Source: Scenedesmus sp. ARA3 | Taxonomy: Eukaryota; Chlorophyta; Chlorophyceae; Sphaeropleales; Scenedesmaceae | Assembly: GCA_004335835.1 (NCBI GenBank) | Contig: RWJK01000969.1 | Span: 25,260 to 89,259 of the forward strand | Length of the DNA: 64,000 nucleotides | Direction of reading: 5' to 3' | Part shown: piece by piece, positions 35,879 through 49,200 of the stretch | Layout: each line of letters starts with the position of its first letter | How positions within the stretch are numbered: the stretch's first letter is position 1 | Program-made: the position numbers and the translations under genes | Notes under the pieces: generated by a model | The model's input: the letters and a program-made list of their open reading frames with translations, nothing else | What the model was told of the DNA's origin: nothing | The model's database searches: none

Positions 35879-36992
35879 CACTGTGTCGTGTGCACAGTGA
35901 CTGTTCAATGGCGTAGCGGCCCTAGTGCTGGTGGAGTGCTCTTGCATCCCTTTTTGCAGTAGGGTTATTTCAGGATGAGCAATGCGTGTTGTCGGCACTT
36001 CCCTGTTGCACACCAGTGCTCTGTAGCCCTGGTTAAGGCAGGGTAAGCAAGCTTAGGTCTTGCATCAAGTCAGGACCGGAACTGGGCCAACAGAAGGACA
36101 CATGTTGATGAGCGATGATGATCAGCATCCACAGCAGCCTGCCAGGCTGGCAGCTTGGTATGACTCATAGTATCGGATACTGGTGAACATTCCTCAATCC
36201 GCATGTTTTTCATGTCAGCAACATCAGTGGCAGCCTTGGTGGTCGGGTGCCACCACTGTCATTGTCGGTCAGTGGCACCCAAGGCAACTTGAAGCAGTGC
36301 AGCATCAATGCAGGTGCAGGTGGGTTAGTAACCGCCTCCACTCCGCAGTGACTGCTGAGCAGCGGCACTTCAAGTGCACTTAGAGGCAGCTGCTGCCCAT
36401 GAAGCGCAGCTTGCACCTGCAGCACGCGTCATATTTGTTTTGCAACAACTGCAGAAATCTACCCTGTGGGCTTCACAGCAAGATGCTGCATGTCCAGCCT
36501 GGCACGGTGACGGTGTGATTCGTCAACGCATGCTGAGTGCACGAAGCTAGCATAATACGCCTCTTTGTCGTTTTAAACTAAGTTAAGGAAACAAAGTCAA
36601 AGAGCTGCGCCCAGACAGGCACGCTTTCTGCCACCCAAGTCCCAGAACGAGAAAAGCATCTTTGACTGGATGCTGCAGGGACCGTCCCACATCCTGCCTG
36701 TACTGTCAAGACATCAGAACAAGCTCATTCTATGCAGCTGATCTGCCGCTTTTTCGCGAAGGGCGGTTTGGCCTGCTGAACACCCCCAGACTGTCAGAGG
36801 AATCTTTTGACTTAGATGCGTCCCCATGCGAGGCCACCTCATTGTGAACCTTCTGCTGTACAGTTGATTGCGTTTGGAGGTGTCAAAAGCCGAATAGCGG
36901 ACCACACTATAGGCCGCAACGCCCAGCCTGGGCCGGCCTTTGGCCACCCTGCTCCAGGCAGATCATCATAGACCTGAAATCGATCGATCGAG
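35879..36992 (+). other. Region between the F-box/WD40 and kinase genes
   Basis: No gene seen. Direct or inverted pieces of a ggtgccaccactgtc-like sequence lie at 36245-36290. The last ~450 bases are CTG-poor and probably the kinase promoter; an atcgatcgatcgag run abuts the kinase ATG. Confidence 0.5.
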
Positions 36993-39088
36993 ATGTTTTC
37001 TTGCTTTAGAGGTGGCGTGCAGCGTGAGGAAGTAGGCTATGGATATAGAACGGCTCGCGTGCTTGGGCAAGGCGCAAATGGAAGCGTGTATCTAGCGCGT
37101 GAGGACAGCAAAGGAGGACAAGTATGCGCTGTTAAGACCTGTAGCGTAGCGGCTGCAGCCTGGCAGCACCAGATGGCGCAACGCGAGGCCAGCCACTTGT
37201 CTCAAACCGCTCAGCACGTCTCGCTGGTCAGACCATACTCGGTGAGTGATGCTTCACACTTTCTAAATAATTTTGGGCGAGAAAGGCTGCCATCGGAGGC
37301 GCAGAGGGACACCCTGTGGCTGCGTCAGCAACCTCTCACAAGCACGGCATCTGCTTGCAAGCCCACAGTTCCTTTGAAATGCGGCTTATTTGTCAATCTC
37401 GGCAGCGACAAGGGTCAGCAGATGTCGTTGCGGTAGTGCGTGCGTTCAGCCTTCGCCCAGCCTGCGGTAGCTGGAACTGTATACCAACAGCGACGTTTAG
37501 TGGGTTATTTATTGTATATGCCGACATGATGCTTATTGGATTGAGCTTGACTTGCGGGTCGACAACGGATGGAAGCGAAGAACGGGGCTTGCCTGCAAGC
37601 ATAGGTAATGCCTGATTTACTCAATAATGACGATGATATTGTCTGCAGGTGCGCCTGACGCCAGACAATCTGCAGCTGGTGCTGCAGCACTGCTCTGGTG
37701 GCACACTGGAGTCCTACTGCAAGCAGCACCGCGTGTCTGAGGACCTGGCATGCTTCTTTTTCCATCAACTAGTTGCGGTGCTGGAACACCTGCACAGCTC
37801 AAAGATCGCATACCGCGACATGAAGCTGCAGAACGTGCTGCTGCGCAGCAAGCCAAGCCGCAGCAGCCCCCCTCGCTTGGTGCTGTGCGACTTGGGCACA
37901 GCCAAGGCCTGGACAGGCCAGCACATGCGATGCGAGACGTTTGTTGGCACGCCGGGTGAGTGCCACGGCTGTTCAATGTGCCTGGCGATGCTGTGGCGGC
38001 GGGCAATAGGTTGTCAGCAAGGCAGTACGGCTTAGCAGCAGGCCATCTGGCATGCAAGCATACCGCGACCATGCTGCGCCACCAGTGTCCGACCTGCAGC
38101 GCTGCCATACTGACAAGCTGTCTGCTTGCTGCTGTCCTGCGAACACTTTGCGTGTCCTGCAGGCTTCATGGCGCCGCAGGTGCTGGCCAGCATGTTTAAC
38201 GGGCTCAACACGCCGCGCACAGATGCCAGCAGCGACAGCAGCCAGCACAGCCGCACCAGCCAGTCCTCCAGCAACACATACGACGCCCGCAAGGCAGACA
38301 TCTGGGCGCTGGGGGCCCTGCTGCACTACATGCTGCACCGGCAGCTGCCATACGGCTACGACAGCTTTGCGCCGCTGCTGCCGCCGCAAGAGGCGCTGCT
38401 GACGCTGCTGCAGCTGGAGAACCAGCACACCTGGAAGGACGCAGCTGGCGCACACGGCCTGCAGCCGATCAGCGCAGAAGCACAGGACCTGCTGGACCAG
38501 CTGCTGCACCAGGATGAGCAGCAGCGCATCAGCATACGCCGCATCAAGCTGCACCCTTGGTTCAACCGGCCGCTGCCAGCGCAGTACGCCAAAGCGCTGA
38601 AAGATATGCAGCAGGAGCAGGCAGCGCTCAGCGCGGCAGCAGCGTGCAGCGCAGCCAATGCAGCCAGCAGTGCCGCGCAGGCGCGCGAGCTTGCAGGAAC
38701 AGCAGTGGATCGCTTGTTTGAGCTGAGCCGCTGCCCTGCTGCGCTGCAGCGGCTGCGCGAGCAGCAGCAGTGCCTGACTGTGCCGCTGAGCAGCAGCGGC
38801 GCTGACGCTGAGCTGCAGCAGCAGCTGCAGCGGGCGCTGCAGCGATTAGATGATGCAGCAGACGCAGCGGGCCTGCTGTGGGGCAGCATCGGCATTGACA
38901 ACGGCGCAGCTGTGCGATCGCGCAGCAGCGTTGAGCTGCGGTCGCGGCTGTGCAACGCGTCTGGTGCAGCGCTAGTGCAGCAGCCGCTGAAGCAGCAGCA
39001 GCAAGTGCAGCAGCTGCAGCCAAAGGAGGCGCCAGCACCGCTGTCACGCGATGACACGTGCTTCCTTGTGCAAGTGTCAACAGCCTGA
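36993..39088 (+). CDS. Protein kinase, SnRK2/CAMK-like, with non-canonical HRD and DFG
   Basis: Three exons join in phase: 36993-37241, 37649-37955 and 38163-39088, giving 493 residues. The Gly loop is LGQGANGSVYLA (24-35), the ATP lysine is K48 in CAVKTC, and a candidate helix-C Glu is E65. The catalytic loop reads YRDMKLQN (His of HRD replaced by Y138; D140, K142 and N145 kept), the metal-binding motif is DLG (164-166) and the APE position reads APQ. KADIWALGALLHYMLHRQLP is subdomain IX, and RISIRRIKLHPWFNRPLP closes the domain much as in SnRK2/CAMK kinases. A Ser-rich insert sits in the activation region. The C-terminal ~150 residues are Ala/Gln-rich and helical. All residues needed for phosphotransfer are present, so it is probably an active Ser/Thr kinase; the subfamily is an inference. 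Confidence 0.9.
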
Positions 39089-41577
39089 ACAGGATGCTGA
39101 ACACAGTGATGCCAGGGATGCTGCATTTCAACAGCCAGCTTCAGCTGCATGCGTGTGTAGGGCTGATCAAGCTCTGCTGCGCTGCTGATTTGGATTGGCG
39201 TGAAGCTGTTAGCTCATTCTGCTGGGTAGCTGTGTTTGCGCATCGCAGTGTATGTCTGATGGCCGATGTGGCTATGTGCGGCTGTTGCCGTTACTATTTC
39301 AACCAAATTTGCGCCATGGCAACTCGCCTGGCTGCTCTGCCAGAACATCATGAGGTGCCACAGCTCTGCGCATGCGCATGGCGTGGTTCAAAAGAGTTGT
39401 GTTGTGCTGATGTTCAGTGTACATGCCCACAAGAGGATGCACATTTGGTGCCTGATTGGCCTGTCAGTGATGCTGCGGCTGAGTGCTGCAGCTGAGCCGC
39501 TTGTGCCCACATGGGCGCATATTATGTTAGATGCGGCCATGTGCAGGACAAGCGGCATGACGGGTCTGTGGGTGCGCCTGCACTCTTCAGCCAACACATG
39601 CTGTATAACAATCGCGAAGTCCTACCTGGTGCGGTGTGGTTTCCTACCGCACCTTGGTTGTGGCTCAGTTGGTTCCTTTGTGAGGTGTGTGTGCAAGGGT
39701 TGGCTGTGTGGTCCCTTTTGGTGAACAGCTCACAGCATGCTGGCGCCGCTGCTGCAATGCAGCTGGTGTCTGGCTGCTTGGGTTTGTGAGAAAGGGGTGC
39801 TTAGCACGGCGTGTCTTTGAGCCGACACGCCAGCTGCAGAGCCAGCATTCTTGCTTGGCAGCAACTAGACCAAACCTGGGACACGGAGATAAGCATGCAG
39901 GCGTGTTCAAAGGACACGTGTGCTTTGCGTCTTTAGTGGGATGTGTCTGGAGGGGATAGGCTGCAATGTGGTTGAGTACTTGCAGCTGGATGATTTTGTT
40001 TGCTACGAACCTCATGGGTCCCTAGGCAATCAAAAAACATGCGGCTGCTGCAGTTAGCAGCTGGCCTGTAGCGAGTGCGGTGACACCCACGCCCGTTGTG
40101 ATGCCTGCTGCTGCCGGTGTTGGGCGCTACGCTGCTTTGCGTGCGCTCAGTGCTTGTGGCTGCAGGCTGAGGTACTGCTGCCGTGCTGGCAGCAGATGCG
40201 GTGCGTTGGGTGTCACACATAGCTGGTTTGCAAAAGCTGGGTCTGCTTGGTCTTGATGGGCCGGCATGGCTTTGTTGTGTGCAGCAAATGCCATGTTCGG
40301 ACCTCAACTGTCAGGGATCGGTGCCTTTATGTGCTGCCTGAGATCCTTGGGTTCTGGGTGCGTCTTGCAAGCGCAGTTTGGGCTGAAGTCATAAGCCAAT
40401 GTGTGCAACAGCAGCCTACCGACAAAGTTGGAACAGGATTGCAGCGCATCCCTGCTTCCCTGTTTTGTGCAGTTGGTGCATGCGGATGCTGATTTGGCTG
40501 CCTGCGTTTGTGTGAAGCCTTTAGTTCACTCAATGGTGCAACACTTGTTTCTGTGCTGCCAGGCAGCCTATTATAGATGCAGCAGCATGCACTTGCCGCT
40601 GCCTGTCCTTGTGCTCTTGTGCATATACACACATGTTGGAAGCTTCTGCAGGTGCTCTGTCACGCTGCGCTACCCATGTGTTGTACCAAAAGTTTTCCTG
40701 CGGATGTTACCCCCGGTCGAATGTTGGATGGCAGTGTGTGCTCCAGGCCCTTGTTACTACACTTGCACCACGTGTTGTTGTTTCATTTGCATACAACACA
40801 TGGCGGCAAGCAGCACTGCACTACAACTTATTACGGCCAGCAGCTGCACACCAGTTGGGCATTGGGTGCAGCAGCAAAGGCAGATGCGGCAGCACAAGCC
40901 CTCCGCGGAACAAGCACACGCTCATGCCACGTCATGCGAGTGTGTGGTGGGATGCATGTGTGCACTGTTGATGCAGCTTTGTTTGATTTGCTTCATTGCT
41001 TGGCATTGTGTCTGTTTGAGAGCGGCAACTGACAGAAGTAAGCAGCACACGACCCTGCTTACGCTCCCCACAGGCGCCTGCTCTGTGGGCTATGTTGTCA
41101 GTTGCCCAAATGATGACGTCGTGTATCGGTGTTTGTGGCTTTACGCGGGCCTCTCTCCTCTGAGTGTGGATGTGTGAGTTTTGTGCTGTGTGGTTGGGGT
41201 TGGGGTGACCGAGTTGCCTGAACAATGCGGCACTGAGCTGCGTGATGCACGCTCTGTTGCGTGCTGTGTGGTGCAGTACTTGATTGACGCGGGCGGTGCA
41301 CGCCTGTGTTTTTGGGGTCTGTTGGAGTGGAAGAACGCCCTCCCTGTACAAAAGTGCGGTCGCATTGTTTGCTGGGAGAGCGTCCTTGTTGAACAGTAGT
41401 TTTGCCTGAGGTGTGAGAGAATTGTCGCGTGGCCACTAGCTGGCTTGTCATCATTGACGATGTAACTGTCACTAACAACATTCACAACACCGTGTTGTGC
41501 GCCGTTACTGCACTTCCGATGAGGGTCTTCCCGGACACCAGCACCATGTCTTGAGTTCACAGACACTCTAGTAGTGT
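39089..41577. other. Unassigned region downstream of the kinase
   Basis: GT-rich sequence with Cys-rich open frames and no recognisable domain, similar in texture to 16-20 kb. It probably holds the kinase 3' UTR and intergenic DNA. 41400-41650 is CTG-poor like gene heads elsewhere here, so a gene start could lie nearby, but I cannot place one. Confidence 0.4.
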
Positions 41578-43175
41578 CTAGAAGCCGTAGCTGAACGTCG
41601 TTGCTGTTGTACGTGCCCAACAGCCTTTCCTGAGGAGGGCAACGTTACATCTTGATGTTACAGGTGTGCCACAACCAGGACGCATGCGAGCCTGCACATT
41701 CCAGTTGGTAGTTGGGAGTCCCCAGTGGATGCAACAATTTGAAGGTTTGTAACGTAGCACCTCCCTCCCAACAGCACACAAAGCGTTGAGCGGCACTTTC
41801 GTCTCGCAAGGCTCAACAGTTGCGCACACATGCATGCATGCATACATGATGCGTTTGCAACCGCAGCGAGCAGCGCCTTTGACAGCTGCCCAGCTGCCAC
41901 TCCCAAGCACACCAGCATGCAGCCACTACCAGATTCAACGCAATGAAAACCAGGTGTGACGTCATTTGCGCATTTGCAGATGCTGCAGCGGCGCCTCTGA
42001 TGCAGCAATCAAGAGATCTGCAATCTGTTGGTGCAACTACTGCAACTGCCATGTAACCATAGCTCCTGCACAGTGTGCAGCAAGCGCATTAGCTGAGACC
42101 AACGTGATGCAGACATGCTGCAGTACACAGGCCAGCACCTTCCCACCATGTCCATGATGGCCCAGCAGCAACTCAGCCTGTAGCAACCAGCAACTGAACA
42201 GCAAACGTGCACGGAGGCTTTTCAGCTGTCACACAACCATCCAAATGACTGCCGAACAGTCAGACAGCCACGACAGCAGCATTGGAGTCAACAGTGCATT
42301 GTGAGCTATGTTGCAAAGGCGTCACGACTGTCAACCATGCTGATGCAGTAAGAGCGCTGAGCAATCAAGTCTGATTAGTATGCAAGCCAGTGCGTTTGTG
42401 TAATTGCGTGTGTGCAACAACAAACAAACAAAACGCACGACAAACAAAACGCACGCTGCAGGTGCCTCTACCTTTGTGTATTAACAGCAGAGCTGCTGCA
42501 ATGCCAGCAGGTGAGATGCAACTGTGGGTGAGCAAAGAGCTCTGCATGCACCGCCCTGACGCAAGCTGCTGCCAGGCCCACTCCACCCAATCCATTACCA
42601 GAAGCAGCAGCAGCACACGACCTGTGCTGCTGTTGAACAGCAGGCTTGCACCAGGAGCCCCAAAGCGCTTGACAAGAAACACTCTTCAATGACAGAATAT
42701 ACCCAAAAGAGAGGGAGCTGAGCATCATGTATCACATTATATGCTTGATAAGCTTGGTGGCCAGCAGCACTGCCAGCGCTGGGCTGAGTATTGTGCAAGC
42801 ACCAACTTGCGGCCCCCACCCAGTCAGCAACAAAGTAACAAGAGGCACAGAAAATGACAGCATAAATACAGCCATACACACAGCCATACATACAGCTATA
42901 CATAGGCTTGCCCATCACCCAGCACCAGCCATCTCCACACAGGCGCCGATGCTGCACAGCTACTGGCGCTAGTAGCACCTCTACATACCAACAAACAGTG
43001 CAACCTCAGTGCAACCTCAACCAGCAAGATAGCCACTCCCAACCATCATACCCTGCTGCAGCTACAGCAGCTGCCCCCAGCGCAACCAGCGCCAGGCATG
43101 CATGCCCTGTATGCTGCGCTTCAGCTGCTGCCGCAAGCCTGCTGCCACATGCTGCGCGTGTCTCATCTGCTGCTG
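41578..43175 (-). other. Possible membrane-protein gene, exons unresolved
   Basis: Minus-strand segments look coding and hydrophobic: about 43175-43010 (ACLALVALGAAAVAAAGYDG), about 42850-42740 (FVADWVGAASWCLHNTQPSA) and about 42680-42500 (GRVLLLLLVMDWVEWAWQQL). The frame ending at 41578 (VGREVLRYKPSNCCIHWGLP) may be its end. I could not join these with consistent phases or find a start below the CBP60-like stop at 43263. Unknown family; low confidence. Confidence 0.25.
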
Positions 43176-43262
43176 TCAATCTGTCAAGCCAGCAACACAC
43201 ACAACGCCCACATAACCTCCCACACCTCCACACACCTCCCAGCTGCATCACCAGTGAATAGC

Positions 43263-46200
43263 TCAGCTACAGCCGTTACCTCCCTTGGACGCGTCCTTAC
43301 TGCTGTGGCTGGTCACTGTCTGCAGCGCGCCGCTGCTGCTGCCGTGCAGGCTGTTGCTCTTGCTGCTCCAGCTGCTGCCACTCCTGAACAGGCTGCTGAT
43401 CCAGCCGGCCTTGCCCGAGGAGTCCCGCTGAGTGGTGGGTGCGTGCACGGTGGCGGCTGCGGTGTCTGCGGAGCACTGCGCCATGAAGGGCGTGTGCATG
43501 CCTGCTGCGCGTGGCTCAGCCATGGAGCTGCTGCAGCAATGAAAAAGGGTTGGAGAGTTTGACGTGGCAGGGGGTTAGTCAAGGGGTGAGAGACACATGC
43601 GCCATGAAGGGTGTGTGCATGCCTGCTGCTCGCGGCTCAGCCATGGAGCTGCTGCAGCAAAGAACGTGAAGGGTGGCACATGGCAGGGGATGAGTCATTG
43701 GCTGAGTGCTGGTGCATGCCTGCAGCGCATCACATATTTGAGTGCTGGTGCATGCCTGCAGCGCGCGGCTCCGCCATGGAGCTGCTGCAACACAGCAAGG
43801 TTTGAACAGATGGCAGGGAACGAGGCACACCTTCAGCGGCTGAGTGACACATCACACTCGTTAGAATTGGTGTGCGGCCACGCAGCATCAGCTGCCTAAC
43901 CACTTCATTGATGCATATGCGCTGTGCATTGATACACAGCGGATGCTCAAGTCACACACCACATAGCTTAAAAACACACACACTCAAACCCTAAACCTCA
44001 AGCACCAGCTGCCCTGCAAGCCTCTCACCTGCTCAAGTACATGCCTTCGCCGCCACCCGCGCTGCCGCCGCCACACTGCCCTGCCTCAGCGGCACTCATC
44101 CCCAACATGTTCAGCAGCTCATTGCTGGCATTGCCGGCACCATCTGCAGCCTCCTGCACTGCCGGCAGGTGTGCAAAGCCCGTGACAGTGGCAACGGCTG
44201 CTGCGCCTGCCTCTGTTGTGGCGGCTGGGTTGCTGGCAATGCCTGCTGCTGCGCCTGGTGGGCTTGTCGGCACGCCGCTTGCGCCTGCTGCCTGGCCGGG
44301 GTTCCAGGGGTTGGCCACTTGGGCACCCTGCGGCACATGAGGTGCAACACGTGTTTGGTTCTGCTTAAAGGTTGCAAGGAGGATACAACGACAGCAAGTA
44401 TGCAGCAGATGGCATCAACACATGCGAGTGAACACCCTACAGTGCATGCATCTTGCAGTTCTATGGAGAGAGGGCCGCAGAGGTATACAAATGCAGTGTT
44501 GAAAGGCGGTTGACGGCAGCACTGTAGGAGAGCTGACCCGTTGCGCATCACTGCGCGGACAAAGTAGTCGCGCCACAGGCCTGACATTCTCAGCTTCATT
44601 ACGCTGCGGTGCATGCATGCACTGCGCTGCCGGGGTCCCACCTGGTGCACATCCTGGTTCTTGCTGGAGCCTGTGCTCTTCCGTGCGTACATGAACAAGA
44701 GGACAAAGACAGGCCTGGTACGGCCCTGAGAGCTGTACAGTCAGGTCTCTCTCCTGTACCACTATGCGCACCTGGTGCACCTCCTGGTTCTTGCTGGAGC
44801 AGCGCGCCACTGGGAAGTGCCTGTTGAAGCTGCCAAAGTGTGATTCGCCCTTGGACAGGCTGCGTAGCTGGCCCGGGTCGGCAGCAAACAGCGCCTGGGA
44901 GGGCCGGAGTGCAGCAGCAAGACAACAGACAGGCAGGCAGCAGGTGTGATTCACATCATTTTGAGGCCTTACTGACATTCTTGCTGGAGTGTTCCAGGTG
45001 CAAACTGTCCACCAATGGTACAGAGTAGCAATCAGTGTTGCAGCGCAGCATAAGTCGTCTCGTAAGACATCAGGCTGCATGTTCAAGAGGAGGATGCTTG
45101 CGCTACATGCTTGAGACTGTGTAGTGATGACGGCCGCCCCTGACCACCCACAACAGGCTTGACATCAAATAGTCACACCACAGCACCACACAGCACCCAC
45201 ACAGCACCACCGGCGCAGCACAGCAGTGCTGTGCAGCACTAAAGTAAGCTCTGTACTGCACAAACTCAAAGCACACACACAGCATCGCACTGATACACAG
45301 CATTCGCCGACAACTTCTCTTACGCTGGATTAGATCGCAAAAATGCAACCCCTCCATCAACAGCACCAACTCCACCGCCCACCTGTAGCTGTGCCAGCTG
45401 CTCCTGTGCCACCCGGCACCATCTCAGATGACTTTCAGACAGCTCTGCACAGCGCATACTCAACGCACAACCACAGTTTCGCACTAATATGCACAGCACC
45501 AGTCGCACTACCCACCTACAGCTGAGCAAGTTGCTCCTGTGAGGGTGCCTGCCCAGTCTTGCTGCGCTCACGCTTCGCCTTACAGCACCAGCAAAGCAGA
45601 CACACCTAGCACTGGTGTACAGCACAGCATCACCGCCACACGGCTGCACCAGCTTCTCCTGTGCCACCCCGGCACCATCACAAAGCGTTCAAACAGCTCT
45701 GCACAGCGCAAAATCGACGCACAAACACAGTTCCACACAAATACACAGCACCAGCCCCACCGCCCACCTGCAGCTGAGCAAGCTTTCCCTGTGCGACCTG
45801 GCACCATCACAGGTGACTTTCAAACAGCTCTACACAGCGCAAACTCAACGCACAAACACAGTTGCGCACTTACTTAGTGCATATTGAATTTGCACAGCAC
45901 CAGCCCCGCTACCCACCTGAAGCTGTGCCAGCTGCTCCTGTGAGGGTGCCTGCCCAGTCTTGCTGCGCTCACGCTTCGCCTTCCGCCCTGCAGCCCTGTC
46001 CCCAGCAGCCGCCTCATTCCCCTCCTCATCCCCTGCTGGCGCTGGCGCTGGCCCTGCTGCTGCTGCTGCTGCTGGGCCTGCCTCAGCAGCAGCAGCAGCA
46101 GCAGCAGCGCCTTCAGCAGCCGCCGCTGCAGCCGCATTCTTCTCCTTTTCTTTCGACTCGCTCTCCAGCCGGAACAGCAGCTCAGGGATCCATTCGGTGC

Positions 46201-49200
46201 TGAAGGAGTTGTTGAGGGGCGCGGGGCCTGCGCCCGCCACTGCTGCTGCTGCTGCTGCCGCGCCGGGCACCGGCGGCTGGCCGCCGCTGCCGCTGCTGAG
46301 CTGGCGCAGGTTCTCCAAGATGTCACCCCACTGCGTGGGGTCTGCGGCGGGCGGTCAGTGCACAACAACAAAACAAACAACACACAGTGTGTAAGCCACT
46401 GAGCGTCTATTACATGTGGAGCAAAGTGCGATGTAGGTAGGTGCGCAGTGATGCTGGAAGTCAGCTGCATGTCACCCGTTAACTGCTGGCAAGCACAAGC
46501 TACTTGATACGGAGCCCAGCTGCCACATGACAGAACACACATTGGCATGTGCTTGCGGCTGCAAGTTTAAATCCCAAGACAACCGTGGCGCAAATAAATC
46601 AAGCCAGCCGCATGCCCAACACATTACAGCTGCAACAGCAGCAGCAGCAGCAGCAGCATAATACAGCTGCAGCAGCTCCTTCTCTCACCAGCAAAGGAGT
46701 CGGCAGAGAAGTTGAGCAGCCCGGCAGCAGTCATCTGATCAGCCGTCAGTGACACATCAAACGAGCTGCGGCCTGGTCCCCCTGATGTCGCCAATGTTTC
46801 AGAATCTGCAAACAGCGCTGCTAGCGCAGCAGCAGCAGATGCTGCCGTCGGGCCCTGCTGCTGCTGCTGGTTGTGGTGATCATCTGGCTCCTGCTTGGTG
46901 ACTGGTGTGCCGGGGCCTACCGTCATGTTCATCCTGAACGGCTGGTCTGCACACGCCTGCTGCTGCTGCTGCCGCAAGGCACTATCAGCCCGGGGAAACC
47001 CCATGTTCCGCATCGGCTGCTGCTGCTGCTGTGGCTGCTGCAGCATCATCATGTGCTGCTGCTGCTGCTGCATGCCCAGTTGCTGCTGCTGCTGCATCGC
47101 CACGCCATCCATGGCCCCAAACCCCGCCAGCTCCTCCCCTCCAGCCCTCGCCAGTACCCCAGCAGCAGTACCTGGCTGCTGAGCCACCAACTGCCGCAGC
47201 TCCTCATCACTCATTTGATCCAGCACTGCCTTCACCTGCGGCGCAGGCCAGCCCTCCTGGATCGCCTGCTGCAGCAGCAGCGTGTTGCTGCTCAGCTGCT
47301 GCTGCTGCTGCTGCTGCTGGCCGGAAAAGCCGGAACTGGAGCTGCTGGGGCGGCTAGCCTTGCCGCCAGACTGTGCGGCGGCGCCCAGCCCAAGCATCTG
47401 CTGCTGCTGCTGCTGCTGCTGAGGCGGTGGCGGCATTGAGACGCCCTGCAGACGGAGATGTGCAGCAGCAGCAGCAGCAGCAGCACCAACAGCAGCAGCA
47501 GCATGCTGGGCGTCAGGCGCTGGTGAATGCAATGCATGCAGTCATGTTTGCGATGACAGGTGGCTGCAAGCAGGAGGTGCAGAGGTTACAGCAATCCTTG
47601 GAGTCAATCCGCCAACTCGAAGACATAGGCAGCTGCTAACATGAAGTTTCAGAGTTTTTTAGCATGTGAAGCAGATGGAAGTAGTGGAGCGAAGTGGGCG
47701 TCGAAGAGATATATCTCGCATGGGCAGCTGCGCATCCCGCTTTAGGCGTCATGCAGGGATCACATTCTACACAGCTGTCATCCTGCGCCGCCGGCACCCC
47801 ACACCCTTCAAAGCCTAAGCGCACCATCACCCCACTCACCGGCAGGTTGATTGCAAAGGGAGCGCAGCTGTCATCCTGCCCTGCCGCCACCCAACATTCC
47901 CAACAGTGAAGTAAACCATCACCATCACCGCACTCACCGGCAGGTTGATCGCAAAGGGAGATGCCCCAACCTGGCCCCCTCCAAACACCTGCTGGTGTGG
48001 CAGCTGATTCGGCAGCAGCAGGCCCTGGCCTGTCATGGGCCCTGGCGCAGACAGCGCTGCCCCCAGCTGCGTGCTGGTGGTGATGGGGGGGCGGCCAGAG
48101 TTGGCCCGCGCAGCAGCAGCACTTGGCATGGAGAGCGTGTGGTGGATGGCGGCAGCCTGCTGCTGCTGCTGCTGCTGGCCTGTTGCGGAGCAAAGTGGTG
48201 CAGGGAAGCAAGTAGCAGGAGGATGTGGGTTTGTGTCACTGTGAGGTGAAACAGCAGCGGGTTGCAAGGCAGTGAGCGTGCAGGCGCTGCACTAGGTTGC
48301 ACATCGATGCATAGCCTGCGCGTAAGTTGCAAGCCAAGCTCTCAGCTCAGTCAAGCACTCAAACTGCGGATACACACAGCAGCAATCCTGCGCATATGCC
48401 AGCTGGACCACCAAAATCATACCAACTGCAACCCCAATCATTCCCATCTACTGCAACCGCCTTGATCATGCCAAGCCATACACAGCAAGCAGCACCGTCA
48501 AAAGTGAACTCACCAATGCGCACAAAGCCTACCAGCGCGCTCTCTGCATTGCTGTCGTAGCCGCTGCTCACGCCGCGTGGCAGCCCACCACCCATCACCG
48601 GCGATGCAGTTGTACCTGACACACTCATAGGCCCAGTGCTGCCAGCAGCAGCCATAGCAGCTGCTGCAACAGCAGGATCGGCCTCTCCTAGCATCCCCAT
48701 TGCAGCAGCAGCCGCCGCGCTGCCGCCGGCGCCCCACGCAGCGCCAGATCCGCTTGCAGGAAAGCCCATGGAGCCCAGCGGGTTTCCTGCAAGGCCCGCC
48801 AGGCCGGACGGCAGGGAGCCCTGCAGGCTGACGCCGAGGCCTGCGTTTCCTGCAAGCAGCGGCGGCGGCGTGATGGATCCGCTGCCGAGGGGTGTCGGTG
48901 CGCGCAGCAGCGATGTGCCTGCTGCGCTGCTGATTGCTGCTAGCTGGGCCTGCTGTAGAGCTGCTAGGTGCATGTCAGCCACTGCTGTGGGGTCACCCTG
49001 GCCGAGTGCTTCTGTGAACGCGTCGATGATGTTTGCTGCGGACGCCTCCTCCCACACCTGCAGCAGCAGCCAGCAGCAGCACATGGTAAATTCCACATCT
49101 CCGATGTACACTGCAGCAGCACAAGCTATCTTGCAGCACAACAATGTTCCTGTGCTTCATGTTTTTTGTCAGCAAGCCTCTTGCAAACCTTCAGCTGCTC

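Noticed and set aside
40401..41177. 258-codon plus-strand open frame
   Set aside because: Composition is Cys/His-rich like other non-coding GT-rich DNA here; no domain, and it lies downstream of the kinase stop.
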